A stretch of DNA of 64,000 bases, from positions 496,001 through 560,000 of the forward strand of contig NZ_CP061769.1 of assembly GCF_011420305.2 (NCBI RefSeq), in the 5' to 3' direction. The stretch comes from Nocardioides ochotonae (GTDB lineage Bacteria > Actinomycetota > Actinomycetes > Propionibacteriales > Nocardioidaceae). A model generated the notes under the pieces. It was not told the DNA's origin, did no database searches, and was given only the letters and a program-made list of their open reading frames with translations. Each line of letters starts with the position of its first letter. Position 1 is the stretch's first letter. A program made the translations under genes and the position numbers. Shown piece by piece: positions 24,332-37,577 of the stretch.

Positions 24332-27300
24332 TTGGCCACGCGCAGCACCTCCGGTAACCCCCGCCGCATCTCTTTCAACAAGATCCAGGACCCCATCGAG
24401 GTCCCGCAGCTCCTCTCCCTGCAGACCGACAGCTTTGACTGGCTGATCGGCAACGAGCGTCACCAGGCCGCCCTCGAGCGCCGGCGTGCCGAGGGCGAGG
24501 ACGTGTCGGAGAAGTCCGGCCTGCAGGAGATCTTCGAAGAGATCTCCCCGATCGAGGACTTCTCCGAGACGATGTCGCTCTCGTTCGAGAACCCGGTCTT
24601 CTACGACCCCAAGTACACGGTCGCGGAGTGCAAGGAGAAGGACTTCACCTACTCCGCCCCGCTCTACGTCTCGGCGGAGTTCACCAACAACGACACCGGC
24701 GAGATCAAGGGCCAGACGGTCTTCATGGGCGACTTCCCGCTCATGAGCGACAAGGGCACCTTCATCATCAACGGCACCGAGCGTGTCGTCGTCAGCCAGC
24801 TGGTGCGCAGCCCGGGCGTCTACTTCGAGCGCTCGGTCGACAAGACCTCCGACAAGGACATCTACACCGGCAAGCTCATCCCGAGCCGCGGTGCCTGGCT
24901 GGAGTTCGAGATCGACAAGCGCGACCTCGTCGGCGTGCGCCTCGACCGCAAGCGCAAGCAGAACGTCACGGTGCTGCTCAAGGCCCTCGGCTGGACGAAC
25001 GAGCAGATCCGCGAGGAGTTCGGCCAGTACGAGTCGATGATGCTCACGCTGGAGAAGGACAACACCGAGACCCAGCGCGACGCGCTGCTCGACATCTACC
25101 GCAAGCTGCGCCCGGGCGAGCCGCCGACGGAGGAGGCCGCGCAGACGCTGCTGAACAACTACTACTTCAACCCCAAGCGCTACGACCTCGCCAAGGTCGG
25201 TCGCTACAAGATCAACAAGAAGCTCGGCCTGCTCGAGGCCTTCGACCAGCAGACGCTGACGATCGACGACATCGTCGCCGCGATCCGCTACATCGTCGCG
25301 CTGCACGACGGCCAGAAGCAGCTCGAGACGCCCCAGGGCACCCTCGACATCTCCTCGGACGACATCGACCACTTCGGCAACCGCCGCATGCGCACGGTCG
25401 GCGAGCTGATCCAGAACCAGCTGCGCACCGGTCTGGCTCGCATGGAGCGCGTCGTGCGCGAGCGGATGACGACCCAGGACGTCGAGGCGATCACGCCGCA
25501 GTCGCTGATCAACATCCGCCCGGTCGTCGCGGCGCTGAAGGAGTTCTTCGGAACCTCCCAGCTCTCGCAGTTCATGGACCAGACCAACCCGATCGCGGGC
25601 CTGACGCACAAGCGCCGGCTCTCCGCGCTCGGCCCGGGCGGTCTGTCCCGTGACCGCGCCGGCATGGAGGTCCGTGACGTCCACCCGTCGCACTACGGCC
25701 GCATGTGCCCGATCGAGACGCCGGAAGGCCCGAACATCGGCCTGATCGGCTCGCTGGCCTCCTACGGCCGGATCAACCCGTTCGGCTTCGTCGAGACGCC
25801 GTACCGCAAGGTCGAGAACGGCCGGGTCACCGACGAGATCAACTACCTGACCGCCGACGACGAGGACCGCTACGTCATCGCGCAGGCCAACGCCGCGATG
25901 GACGACGACGGCAACTTCGTCGAGGAGCGCGTCCTGGTCCGCCAGCGCGACGGCGAGGTCTCCGAGATCCTGGCCGACGAGGTCGACTACATGGACGTCT
26001 CGCCGCGCCAGATGGTGTCCGTCGCGACCGCCCTGATCCCGTTCCTCGAGCACGACGACGCCAACCGTGCGCTCATGGGCGCCAACATGCAGCGTCAGGC
26101 CGTCCCGCTGATCCGGTCCGACAGCCCGCTGGTCGGCACCGGCATGGAGTACCGCGCCGCGGTCGACGCCGGCGACGTGGTCACCGCCACGAAGCCCGGT
26201 GTGGTCAAGGAGGTGTCCGCCGACGCCGTCGAGGTGATGAACGACGACGGCACCTACTCCACCTACCGCCTGGCGAAGTTCCGCCGCTCCAACCAGGGCA
26301 CCTGCATCAACCAGCGTCCGCTGGTCGACGAGGGCGCTCGCCTGGAGGCCGGCAGCCCGATCGCCGACGGTCCGTGCACCGACCACGCCGAGATGGCGCT
26401 GGGCACCAACCTCCTCGTGGCCTTCATGCCGTGGCAGGGCCACAACTACGAGGACGCCATCATCCTGAGCCAGCGTCTGGTCCAGGAGGACGTCCTCACC
26501 TCGATCCACATCGAGGAGCACGAGGTCGACGCCCGCGACACCAAGCTCGGCCCCGAGGAGATCACCCGGGACATCCCGAACGTCTCCGAGGAGATGCTGG
26601 CCGACCTCGACGAGCGCGGCATCATCCGCATCGGCGCCGAGGTCACCACCGGTGACATCCTCGTCGGCAAGGTCACGCCCAAGGGCGAGACCGAGCTGAC
26701 CCCGGAGGAGCGCCTGCTCCGCGCGATCTTCGGCGAGAAGGCGCGCGAGGTGCGCGACACCTCGATGAAGGTCCCGCACGGCGAGTCCGGCACCGTCATC
26801 GGCGTCCGGGTCTTCGACCGCGAGGACGGCGACGAGCTGCCCCCGGGCGTCAACCAGCTGGTCCGCGTCTACGTCGCCCAGAAGCGCAAGATCTCGGTGG
26901 GTGACAAGCTCGCCGGTCGTCACGGCAACAAGGGCGTCATCGCCAAGATCCTGCCGATCGAGGACATGCCGTTCATGGAGGACGGCACCCCGGTCGACGT
27001 GATCCTGAACCCGCTCGGTGTGCCGCGACGCATGAACATCGGCCAGATCCTCGAGCTCCACCTCGGCTGGCTGGCCAAGCAGGGTTGGGACATCAACCTC
27101 TCCGGTGACCCGGAGGACTCGGCCTGGAAGCAGCGCCTGATCAAGATCCAGGCCGACAAGGCCGAGCCGAACACCAAGGTCGCCACCCCGGTGTTCGACG
27201 GTGCGCGCGAGGACGAGATCACCGGCCTGCTGGGTGCGACGATCCCGACCCGTGACGGCGACCGCCTGATCGACGAGACCGGCAAGGCGCGGCTGTTCGA

Positions 27301-27796
27301 CGGCCGCTCCGGCGAGCCGTTCCCGGACCCGGTCTCGGTCGGCTACATGTACATCCTCAAGCTGCACCACCTCGTGGACGACAAGATCCACGCGCGCAGC
27401 ACCGGCCCCTACTCGATGATCACGCAGCAGCCCCTGGGCGGTAAGGCCCAGTTCGGTGGCCAGCGGTTCGGCGAGATGGAGGTCTGGGCGATGGAGGCGT
27501 ACGGCGCCGCCTACGCCCTGCAGGAGCTGCTCACGATCAAGTCCGACGACGTGCCCGGTCGCGTCAAGGTCTACGAGGCGATCGTCAAGGGCGAGAACAT
27601 CCCCGACTCGGGCATCCCCGAGTCGTTCAAGGTGCTCGTCAAGGAGATGCAGTCCCTCTGCCTCAATGTGGAGGTGCTCAGCCAGGACGGCTCGCGCATC
27701 GAGCTCCGGGACGCGGAGGAGGACGTCTTCCGTGCCGCCGAGGAGCTCGGGATCGACCTGTCTCGCCGCGAGCCCAACAGCGTCGAAGAAGTCTGA
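24332..27796 (+). CDS. rpoB: DNA-directed RNA polymerase subunit beta
   Basis: A 1154-residue beta subunit, full length for Actinobacteria. The translation start is TTG at 24332 with GAAGGAAA upstream. The rifampicin region reads [14 protein letters not shown], then [20 protein letters not shown]. Asp516, His526 and Ser531 (E. coli numbering) are therefore wild type, with Thr at 518 and Ala at 522. Other landmarks are [34 protein letters not shown] and the C-terminal [20 protein letters not shown]. It is separated from rpoC by 92 nt holding a hairpin. It lies directly downstream of the mce cluster rather than rplL. Confidence 0.98.
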   Translation: MATRSTSGNPRRISFNKIQDPIEVPQLLSLQTDSFDWLIGNERHQAALERRRAEGEDVSEKSGLQEIFEEISPIEDFSETMSLSFENPVFYDPKYTVAECKEKDFTYSAPLYVSAEFTNNDTGEIKGQTVFMGDFPLMSDKGTFIINGTERVVVSQLVRSPGVYFERSVDKTSDKDIYTGKLIPSRGAWLEFEIDKRDLVGVRLDRKRKQNVTVLLKALGWTNEQIREEFGQYESMMLTLEKDNTETQRDALLDIYRKLRPGEPPTEEAAQTLLNNYYFNPKRYDLAKVGRYKINKKLGLLEAFDQQTLTIDDIVAAIRYIVALHDGQKQLETPQGTLDISSDDIDHFGNRRMRTVGELIQNQLRTGLARMERVVRERMTTQDVEAITPQSLINIRPVVAALKEFFGTSQLSQFMDQTNPIAGLTHKRRLSALGPGGLSRDRAGMEVRDVHPSHYGRMCPIETPEGPNIGLIGSLASYGRINPFGFVETPYRKVENGRVTDEINYLTADDEDRYVIAQANAAMDDDGNFVEERVLVRQRDGEVSEILADEVDYMDVSPRQMVSVATALIPFLEHDDANRALMGANMQRQAVPLIRSDSPLVGTGMEYRAAVDAGDVVTATKPGVVKEVSADAVEVMNDDGTYSTYRLAKFRRSNQGTCINQRPLVDEGARLEAGSPIADGPCTDHAEMALGTNLLVAFMPWQGHNYEDAIILSQRLVQEDVLTSIHIEEHEVDARDTKLGPEEITRDIPNVSEEMLADLDERGIIRIGAEVTTGDILVGKVTPKGETELTPEERLLRAIFGEKAREVRDTSMKVPHGESGTVIGVRVFDREDGDELPPGVNQLVRVYVAQKRKISVGDKLAGRHGNKGVIAKILPIEDMPFMEDGTPVDVILNPLGVPRRMNIGQILELHLGWLAKQGWDINLSGDPEDSAWKQRLIKIQADKAEPNTKVATPVFDGAREDEITGLLGATIPTRDGDRLIDETGKARLFDGRSGEPFPDPVSVGYMYILKLHHLVDDKIHARSTGPYSMITQQPLGGKAQFGGQRFGEMEVWAMEAYGAAYALQELLTIKSDDVPGRVKVYEAIVKGENIPDSGIPESFKVLVKEMQSLCLNVEVLSQDGSRIELRDAEEDVFRAAEELGIDLSRREPNSVEEV

Positions 27797-27804
27797 TCGG
27801 CACC

Positions 27805-27836
27805 CCCGGGCCGGCGGCCACCGCCGCCGGCCCGGG
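27805..27836 (+). other. GC-only hairpin in the rpoB-rpoC gap
   Basis: Perfect 14-bp arms 27805-27818 and 27823-27836 with loop CACC, 8 nt after the rpoB stop and 52 nt before rpoC. There is no U-tract. It may be a partial terminator or a mRNA processing/stability element that sets the beta to beta-prime ratio. Confidence 0.55.
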
Positions 27837-27888
27837 CCGATCAGTCCTCAGCTTTGATTTCGAGAACTAACGAAGGACAACAGCCACC

Positions 27889-31767
<3,879 letters not shown>

Positions 31768-31788
31768 CGCGACCACTCGCGGTCTCGG

Positions 31789-31820
31789 ACGGCCCCGCTC
31801 CCTTCTGGGAGCGGGGCCGT
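31789..31820 (+). terminator. Terminator after rpoC
   Basis: Perfect 14-bp arms 31789-31802 and 31807-31820 with a TTCT loop, 22 nt after the rpoC stop and followed by TCCG. It ends the rpoBC transcript before the flavoprotein gene. Confidence 0.85.
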
Positions 31821-31899
31821 TCCGCGTCCCGGGGGTCTTCGGCGGGAGCGGGGGCGAGGTGGCTTGGTCGCCCCTGTGGTGGGCTGCGAGAATCGCAGG

Positions 31900-33135
31900 G
31901 TGAGCACCCCTGTCAAGACCGACGTCCTCGTGGTCGGCGCCGGCCCGGCCGGCTCAGCCGCCGCCGCCTGGGCCGCCACCTCCGGCGCGGACGTCGTGCT
32001 CGCCGACGCGGCGGTGTTCCCCCGCGACAAGACCTGCGGCGACGGGCTGACCCCGCGGGCGATCGCCGAGCTCGACAAGCTCGGGCTCACCGACTGGGTG
32101 CGCTCGCACACCGTCAACCGGGGCCTGCGCGCCCACGGCTGGGGCCAGGTGCAGGAGCTGCCCTGGCCGGGCGGCGAGCACCCCACCTGGGGCTCCGCGG
32201 TGGCCCGCACCGAGCTCGACGACCACCTGCGCACCGCGGCGCTCAAGCGCGGCGCCGTCGGGGTGGAGAACGCGCGGGCCGTGGACGTGCGGATGGACGG
32301 CGACCGGGTGGCCGCCGTCGTGTTCCGCGGGGAGGGGGAGACCTTCGAGATCGAGTGCGAGCGGCTCGTGGTCGCCGACGGCGTGCGCTCGCCGCTGGGC
32401 AAGGTGCTGGGCCGCGAGTGGCACCGCGACACCGTCTACGGCGTGGCCGGACGCTCCTACATCGCCTCCACGCGCAGCGACGACCCGTGGATCAGTTCCC
32501 ACCTCGAGCTGCGCGACCAGGAGGGCACCGTGCTCTCCGGCTACGGCTGGATCTTCCCGCTCGGCACCGGCGAGGTGAACATCGGAGTCGGCGCCTTGGC
32601 CACAGCCGCGCGCCCGGCCAACATCGCGGTGCGCCCGCTGATGAGCCACTACGCCGACCTGCGCCGCGAGGAGTTCGGGCTCTCCGGCGAGCTGCGCGCC
32701 CCCGCCTCGGCGCTGCTGCCGATGGGCGGTGCCGTGAGCGGCGTGGCCGGTGCCAACTGGGCGCTGGTCGGCGACGCGGCCGCGTGCGTGAACCCGCTGA
32801 ACGGCGAGGGCATCGACTACGGCATGGAGACCGGCCGCCTGGTCGCCGAGCTGCTCGCCGACGGTGCCGACCTGGCGACCGCCTGGCCGGCGCTCCTGCG
32901 CGAGCACTACGGCGAGGCGTTCTCGATTGCCCGCCGCCTGGCCGGGATCGCGACCGTGCCCCGCCTGGTCGCCACCCTGGGTCCGGCCGGCATGCGCAGC
33001 GACCTGCTGATGACGCTCGCGCTGCGCTGGATGGGCAACCTGGTGAGCGAGGAGGACCGGGACCGGGCCGCGCGGATCTGGCGCTGGGCCGGTCGCCAGT
33101 CGATCGCGCGCGACGCCCGACCGCCGTTCTCGTGA
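31900..33135 (+). CDS. Geranylgeranyl reductase family FAD-dependent oxidoreductase
   Basis: A 411-residue flavoprotein. The N-terminal dinucleotide motif DVLVVGAGPAGSAAAAW, the family signature FPRDKTCGDGLTPRA, and the second FAD motif ALVGDAAACVNPLNGEGIDY are clear. The family reduces isoprenoid double bonds; a mycobacterial relative, MenJ, reduces one unit of the menaquinone side chain, so a menaquinone role is plausible. The GTG at 31900 is 6 nt after GAGAAT and is preferred over an upstream TTG. The stop overlaps the Nudix gene (GTGA). Confidence 0.85.
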   Translation: MSTPVKTDVLVVGAGPAGSAAAAWAATSGADVVLADAAVFPRDKTCGDGLTPRAIAELDKLGLTDWVRSHTVNRGLRAHGWGQVQELPWPGGEHPTWGSAVARTELDDHLRTAALKRGAVGVENARAVDVRMDGDRVAAVVFRGEGETFEIECERLVVADGVRSPLGKVLGREWHRDTVYGVAGRSYIASTRSDDPWISSHLELRDQEGTVLSGYGWIFPLGTGEVNIGVGALATAARPANIAVRPLMSHYADLRREEFGLSGELRAPASALLPMGGAVSGVAGANWALVGDAAACVNPLNGEGIDYGMETGRLVAELLADGADLATAWPALLREHYGEAFSIARRLAGIATVPRLVATLGPAGMRSDLLMTLALRWMGNLVSEEDRDRAARIWRWAGRQSIARDARPPFS

Positions 33136-34019
33136 GCCGCCCCGCCCCTGTCCAGCGGGTCGCGGCGTACGCCGTGATCGTGCGCGGCGAGCAGATCCTG
33201 CTCAGCCGGATCGCCGAGCGGATCGCCCAGGGGGAGATGTGGACCCTGCCGGGCGGCGGGCTCGAGCGCGGCGAGGAGCCGCGCGCCGGGGTCGTCCGCG
33301 AGGTGTACGAGGAGACCGGGCTGACGGCGAGCGTCGGCGAGAGCGCCCGCGTCTACACCTTCCACCAGCCCTCCGCGTGGCGTGACGGCCGGCGCGTCGA
33401 CGTCTGGTCGGTGCGGATGGTGTACGACGCGTGGGTGCCGGTGGACGCGCCCGAGCCGCGGGTCGTCGAGGTCGACGGCTCCACGGTCGAGGCCGCCTGG
33501 CAGCCGCTGAGCGACGTGCTCGACGGCACCCTGCCGGTGACCGCGCTGGTGCGCGAGGCGCTGGCCGACCACGCGGCGGCCCGGCACCAGCGGGTGGCCG
33601 CCTATGCGCTCGCCCGCCGCGACGACGCGGTGCTGCTGACCCGGATCTCCGCGCGCGGCGCCCACCCGGGCAGCTGGACGCTGCCCGGCGGCGGCATCGA
33701 CCACGGCGAGGAGCCCCGCGCCGCGCTGCGCCGCGAGCTGCTCGAGGAGTGCGGGGTCGTCGCGGAGGTGGGCGAGGTGCTCGAGGTCCACGACGTGCAC
33801 TTCACCGGCACCGCGCCGACCGGGCGTCGTGAGGACTTCCACGGCGTGCACCTGGTCTTCGCGGCCGCGGTGCCGCCCGGGGCGCAGCCCCGCGTCGCGG
33901 AGGTGGACGGCACCACCGACGCCGCCGCCTGGGTGTCGGTGGCCGACATCGAGTCCGGCGCGGTCGAGGTGCTCGACGTGGTGCGCGCCGCGCTCGCCGC
34001 GGCCCAGCGCCGGGGCTGA
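33132..34019 (+). CDS. Tandem Nudix hydrolase-domain protein
   Basis: A 295-residue protein with two Nudix domains in a row. Both Nudix boxes are complete: GGLERGE with REVYEETG (about residues 37-59), and GGIDHGE with RRELLEECG (about 187-209). Each therefore keeps the metal-binding REXXEE core. The halves look like an internal duplication: each starts with a QRVAAYA segment and ends with VVEVDG or VAEVDG followed by an AAW strand. Substrates may be nucleoside diphosphate derivatives. It is translationally coupled to the flavoprotein gene. Confidence 0.85.
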   Translation: MSRPAPVQRVAAYAVIVRGEQILLSRIAERIAQGEMWTLPGGGLERGEEPRAGVVREVYEETGLTASVGESARVYTFHQPSAWRDGRRVDVWSVRMVYDAWVPVDAPEPRVVEVDGSTVEAAWQPLSDVLDGTLPVTALVREALADHAAARHQRVAAYALARRDDAVLLTRISARGAHPGSWTLPGGGIDHGEEPRAALRRELLEECGVVAEVGEVLEVHDVHFTGTAPTGRREDFHGVHLVFAAAVPPGAQPRVAEVDGTTDAAAWVSVADIESGAVEVLDVVRAALAAAQRRG

Positions 34020-34098
34020 GCGACCCGCCGGGCGGCGTACGTCTCACCGGCCCCGGGCGGCGTGCGCGCCGTCGGGGCGGGAGTGGGAGACTGGGCCG

Positions 34099-34599
34099 GT
34101 GCGGCTCGCGTTCATCCTGACCACGGCGGCGTACGCCGTGCTGCTGGGCGTGGCCGCGACTCGTCTGCCCGAGCGGGTGCCCGTGCACCTGGGCTTCATG
34201 GAGCACCCCGAGAGCTGGGGCTCGCGAGCCGAGGTCGTCGCGCTGTTCGGCGTCGCCGGGCTCGTGCTCGCCCTCGCCACCCCCTGGGTCGCACGGGTGC
34301 TGCCGAGGCAGCCGCTCTCCTCGCCGTGGGTCGACGTCCCCCACCTCGAGTGGTGGAGCGCCACGCCCGCCCGTGAGGCGGAGGCCCAGCGCCGCATGGT
34401 CGGCGTCCTGTACGGCGTCGGCGCGGCGGCGATGGTGCTGCTCGGCGGCGTCCTGGTCTCCGTGGTGGCCACGGCCCGGGCGGGGGAGCCCACCCTGGGC
34501 TCGCCGTTCCTCACCGTGATCGGCGGCGGAGTGGTCGGCCTGATCGTCTGGTCGTTGTGGATGTCGTTGTTCCGTTACCGACCCCAGGAGGGGCGATGA
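34099..34599 (+). CDS. DUF1648-type membrane protein
   Basis: A 166-residue protein with four hydrophobic segments. The first is followed by the short motif LPERVPVHLGF, where DUF1648 proteins typically carry a P-x-H-x(N/G)-x pattern. Function is unknown. The GTG at 34099 lies 6 nt after GAGACT (34087-34092), another leaderless-like start. Its stop overlaps the dehydrogenase start by ATGA, so it begins a two-gene operon. Confidence 0.7.
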   Translation: MRLAFILTTAAYAVLLGVAATRLPERVPVHLGFMEHPESWGSRAEVVALFGVAGLVLALATPWVARVLPRQPLSSPWVDVPHLEWWSATPAREAEAQRRMVGVLYGVGAAAMVLLGGVLVSVVATARAGEPTLGSPFLTVIGGGVVGLIVWSLWMSLFRYRPQEGR

Positions 34600-37436
34600 G
34601 CGCCGAGACCATCACCGCAGGCGCAGGCGCCGCGGGCGCACCCGCGAGCGGGGACCTGAAGGCCGAGCTGCGCCGTCGCGGGCTCACCGACGTCGACGAC
34701 ACCACGCTGACCCGCGCGATGTACTCCACCGACGCCTCGATCTACCGCGTGGTGCCGCAGATCGTGGCCCGCCCGCGCCACGTCGACGAGCTCGACGCCC
34801 TGCTCGACGCCTCCCGCACCCTCGGTGTGCCGCTGACGATGCGCGGCGCCGGCACCTCGATCGCCGGCAACGCGGTCGGGACCGGCATCGTGGTCGACAC
34901 CGTGCGCCACCTCAACCGGGTGCTGGAGATCGACCCCGAGACCCGCACCGCGCTGGTCGAGCCGGGCCTGATCCACGCCAACCTGCAGAAGGCCGCGGCT
35001 CCGCACGGGCTGCGCTTCGGCCCCGACCCCTCGACCCACCCGCGCTGCACGATCGGCGGGATGATCGGCAACAACGCGTGCGGCTCCCGCGCGCTGGGCT
35101 ACGGCCGCACCGCCGACAACGTGGTCGACCTCGACGTGGCCTACGCCGCCGACGGCGACGTGCCCGCGCAGCTGGCCGCGCTCGTCGAGGCCCACCTCGG
35201 GCACGTGCGCACCAGCTTCGGCCGCTTCTCGCGCCAGGTGAGCGGCTACTCCCTGGAGCACCTGCTTCCCGAGCGTCGCTCGCTGGACAAGTTCCTGGTC
35301 GGCTCCGAGGGCACCCTCGCGGTGGTCCGCCGCGCCCGGGTGCGGCTGGTCCCGGAGGTCGCGCGCCACCTGGTCGTGCTCGGCTACGCCGACATGTTCG
35401 AGGCCGCCGACGCGGTGCCCGCACTGCTCGCCGCGGTCGGCCAGCAGGACGTCTCCACCGAGGGCTCCGCCCTGGTCGCCTGCGAGGGCATGGACGCCCG
35501 CATCGCCGACCTGGTCCGCGCCCGTGGCGGGTCGGTGCCGCAGCTGCCGCGTGGCGCCGGCTGGCTGATGGTCGAGGTCGTCGACCCCGAGCTCCTCACC
35601 ACGGTCGTCGCGGCCGCCGGCGCGCTGGACCACCGGGTGGTCACCGACGCCGCCGAGGCCGCCGCGCTGTGGCGCATCCGCGAGGACGGCGCCGGACTGG
35701 CCAGCCGCAGCCTGCCCACCCCGGCGTACTCCGGCTGGGAGGACGCCGCCGTCCCGCCCGCCCAGCTCGGCGCCTGGCTGCGCGACTTCGACGCGCTGCT
35801 GCGCGAGCACGACCTCGACGGGGTGCCCTACGGCCACTTCGGCGACGGCTGCGTGCACGTGCGCATCGACTTCAAGTTCGACGACGGCGGGGCGTCCTTC
35901 CGCGACTTCATGACCGCCTCGGCCCACAAGCTCGCCGAGTACGGCGGGTCGCTGTCCGGCGAGCACGGCGACGGCCGGGCGCGCTCGGAGCTGCTGTCGA
36001 TCATGTATCCCGAGGAGTCGGTACGGCTCTTCGGCGCGGTCAAGGCGATCTGCGACCCCGCCAACGTGCTGAACCCCGGTGTCCTGGTCGACCCCGCCCC
36101 GCTGGACGCCGACCTGCGCCCGGCGCGCCCGCGCACCCGTGAGGGCGTCCCCGCGCTGCGCTTCCTGCACGACGAGGGCTCCTTCGGCAACGCCGTGCAC
36201 CGCTGCACCGGCGTCGGCAAGTGCGTCGCGGCCACCAGTGCCGGCGTCATGTGCCCGTCGTACCAGGCCACCCGCGAGGAGAAGGACTCCACCCGCGGCC
36301 GGGCCCGGGTGCTCCAGGAGGCGCTCGACGGCGCCCTGGTGCAGGGCGTGCAGGACCCGGCCGTGCACGAGGCGCTCGACCTGTGCCTGTCGTGCAAGGG
36401 CTGCTCCTCGGACTGCCCGACCGGCATCGACATGGCGACCTACAAGTCCGAGGTGCTGCACCAGACCTACTCCGGCAAGGTGCGCCCGCGGACCCACTAC
36501 CTGCTCGGCCGGCTGCCGCAGTGGGTGCGGATGAGCGCCCCGGTCGCGCCGCTGTCCAACGCGGTGATGCGGATCAAGCCGCTCGCCTCGCTGGCGCGCG
36601 CCACCGCCGGCATCGACCAGCGCCGCTCGATCCCCACCTTCGCCACCACCACGCTGCGCCGCAGCCAGCGCAAGGCCCAGAAGTCCGCACAGCAGTCGGC
36701 CCAGGGGGCCGGCGCCGAGCAGGCCCCGGACGTGTGGGTGTGGGCGGACTCCTTCACCGACCACTTCTTCCCGCGCAGCGGGCACGCCGCGATCCAGGTG
36801 CTCGAGGCCGCCGGCCTGCGGGTGCGGGTGATCGAGGAGTCCGCGTGCTGCGGGCTGACCTGGGTCACCACCGGCCAGCTCGACCAGGCGCGTTCGATCA
36901 TGGAGCGCACCGTGCGCACGCTCGCGCCGTACGTCGACTCCGGCGTGCCGGTGATCGGGCTGGAGCCGTCCTGCCTGGCCACCCTGCGCAGCGACGCCAC
37001 CGAGCTCACCGCCGACCCGGCCGCGGCGCGGGTCGCCGTCGGGGTGCGGACCTTCGCCGAGCTGCTCACCGACCTCGTCGGCGAGGGTCGAGTGCGGATG
37101 CCCGACCTCACCGGCACCGAGATCGTGGCCCAGCCGCACTGCCACCACTCCTCGGTCCTCGGCTGGTCGGCCGACGAGAAGCTGCTGCGCGACGCCGGGG
37201 CGACGCTGACCAAGGTCGCGGGCTGCTGCGGGCTGGCCGGCAACTTCGGCATGGAGAAGGGCCACTACGAGGTGTCGGTGGCGGTCGCGGAGACGCACCT
37301 GATGCCGGCGGTCCGGGCCAACCCCGGCGCGGTGGTGCTGGCCGACGGCATGTCGTGCCGGGTGCAGCTCGCCGACCTCGCCGACGTCGAGACGCTGCAC
37401 CTCGCCGAGCTGCTCGCCTCGCGCCTCGAGGGCTGA
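34596..37436 (+). CDS. Fused FAD-binding/Fe-S dehydrogenase (GlcD-GlcF type)
   Basis: A 946-residue fusion. The N-terminal half is a FAD_binding_4 (PCMH) oxidase domain: TMRGAGTSIAGNAVGTGIV and IGGMIGNNACGSRALGYGRT. It is followed by a C-terminal oxidase cap with YGHFGDGCVHVRIDF and LSGEHGDGRARSELL. Two 4Fe-4S motifs follow, CTGVGKC...CPS and CLSCKGCSSDCP, then two CCG motifs (ESACCGL, AGCCGLAGNFG). This fits membrane-associated D-2-hydroxyacid dehydrogenases such as D-lactate or D-2-hydroxyglutarate enzymes (YdiJ-like). The electron acceptor is probably menaquinone. ATG 34596 overlaps the DUF1648 gene. Confidence 0.88.
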   Translation: MSAETITAGAGAAGAPASGDLKAELRRRGLTDVDDTTLTRAMYSTDASIYRVVPQIVARPRHVDELDALLDASRTLGVPLTMRGAGTSIAGNAVGTGIVVDTVRHLNRVLEIDPETRTALVEPGLIHANLQKAAAPHGLRFGPDPSTHPRCTIGGMIGNNACGSRALGYGRTADNVVDLDVAYAADGDVPAQLAALVEAHLGHVRTSFGRFSRQVSGYSLEHLLPERRSLDKFLVGSEGTLAVVRRARVRLVPEVARHLVVLGYADMFEAADAVPALLAAVGQQDVSTEGSALVACEGMDARIADLVRARGGSVPQLPRGAGWLMVEVVDPELLTTVVAAAGALDHRVVTDAAEAAALWRIREDGAGLASRSLPTPAYSGWEDAAVPPAQLGAWLRDFDALLREHDLDGVPYGHFGDGCVHVRIDFKFDDGGASFRDFMTASAHKLAEYGGSLSGEHGDGRARSELLSIMYPEESVRLFGAVKAICDPANVLNPGVLVDPAPLDADLRPARPRTREGVPALRFLHDEGSFGNAVHRCTGVGKCVAATSAGVMCPSYQATREEKDSTRGRARVLQEALDGALVQGVQDPAVHEALDLCLSCKGCSSDCPTGIDMATYKSEVLHQTYSGKVRPRTHYLLGRLPQWVRMSAPVAPLSNAVMRIKPLASLARATAGIDQRRSIPTFATTTLRRSQRKAQKSAQQSAQGAGAEQAPDVWVWADSFTDHFFPRSGHAAIQVLEAAGLRVRVIEESACCGLTWVTTGQLDQARSIMERTVRTLAPYVDSGVPVIGLEPSCLATLRSDATELTADPAAARVAVGVRTFAELLTDLVGEGRVRMPDLTGTEIVAQPHCHHSSVLGWSADEKLLRDAGATLTKVAGCCGLAGNFGMEKGHYEVSVAVAETHLMPAVRANPGAVVLADGMSCRVQLADLADVETLHLAELLASRLEG

Positions 37437-37478
37437 GGCGGCGTCCCCAGCGATGCCGGGCCGCGCGGGCGGCGCTCC

Positions 37479-37484
37479 TAGACT
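37479..37484 (+). promoter_or_regulatory. Candidate leaderless -10 box of the microprotein-methyltransferase operon
   Basis: TAGACT lies exactly 6 nt before the GTG at 37491. The GGAGG between them is too close to act as a usual Shine-Dalgarno site. Confidence 0.5.
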
Positions 37485-37490
37485 GGAGGC

Positions 37491-37577
37491 GTGAACCCAC
37501 GCCACCGCCGCTTCATCATCCCGGCCTTCCTGATGCTGCTGCTGGTCATCGTGGTCCTCACGGCGGTGACCCAGTGA
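37491..37577 (+). CDS. 28-residue single-span membrane microprotein
   Basis: A short ORF from GTG 37491: a basic start (VNPRHRRF), a 17-19-residue hydrophobic segment containing LMLLLVIVVL, and the end TAVTQ. It fits a tiny single-span protein with positive-inside N-terminus. It is supported by a TAGACT box 6 nt upstream and by its TGA overlapping the GTG of the methyltransferase (GTGA). Its position implies it is translated first and hands ribosomes to the next gene. Function is unknown, and it is too short for most annotation pipelines. Confidence 0.6.
   Translation: MNPRHRRFIIPAFLMLLLVIVVLTAVTQ

Noticed and set aside
24302-27391. Open frame of about 1000 codons antisense to rpoB
   Set aside because: High-GC codon bias creates long antisense frames. 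The translation is a low-complexity Val/Asp/Arg/Leu mix with no domain, and rpoB is certain.
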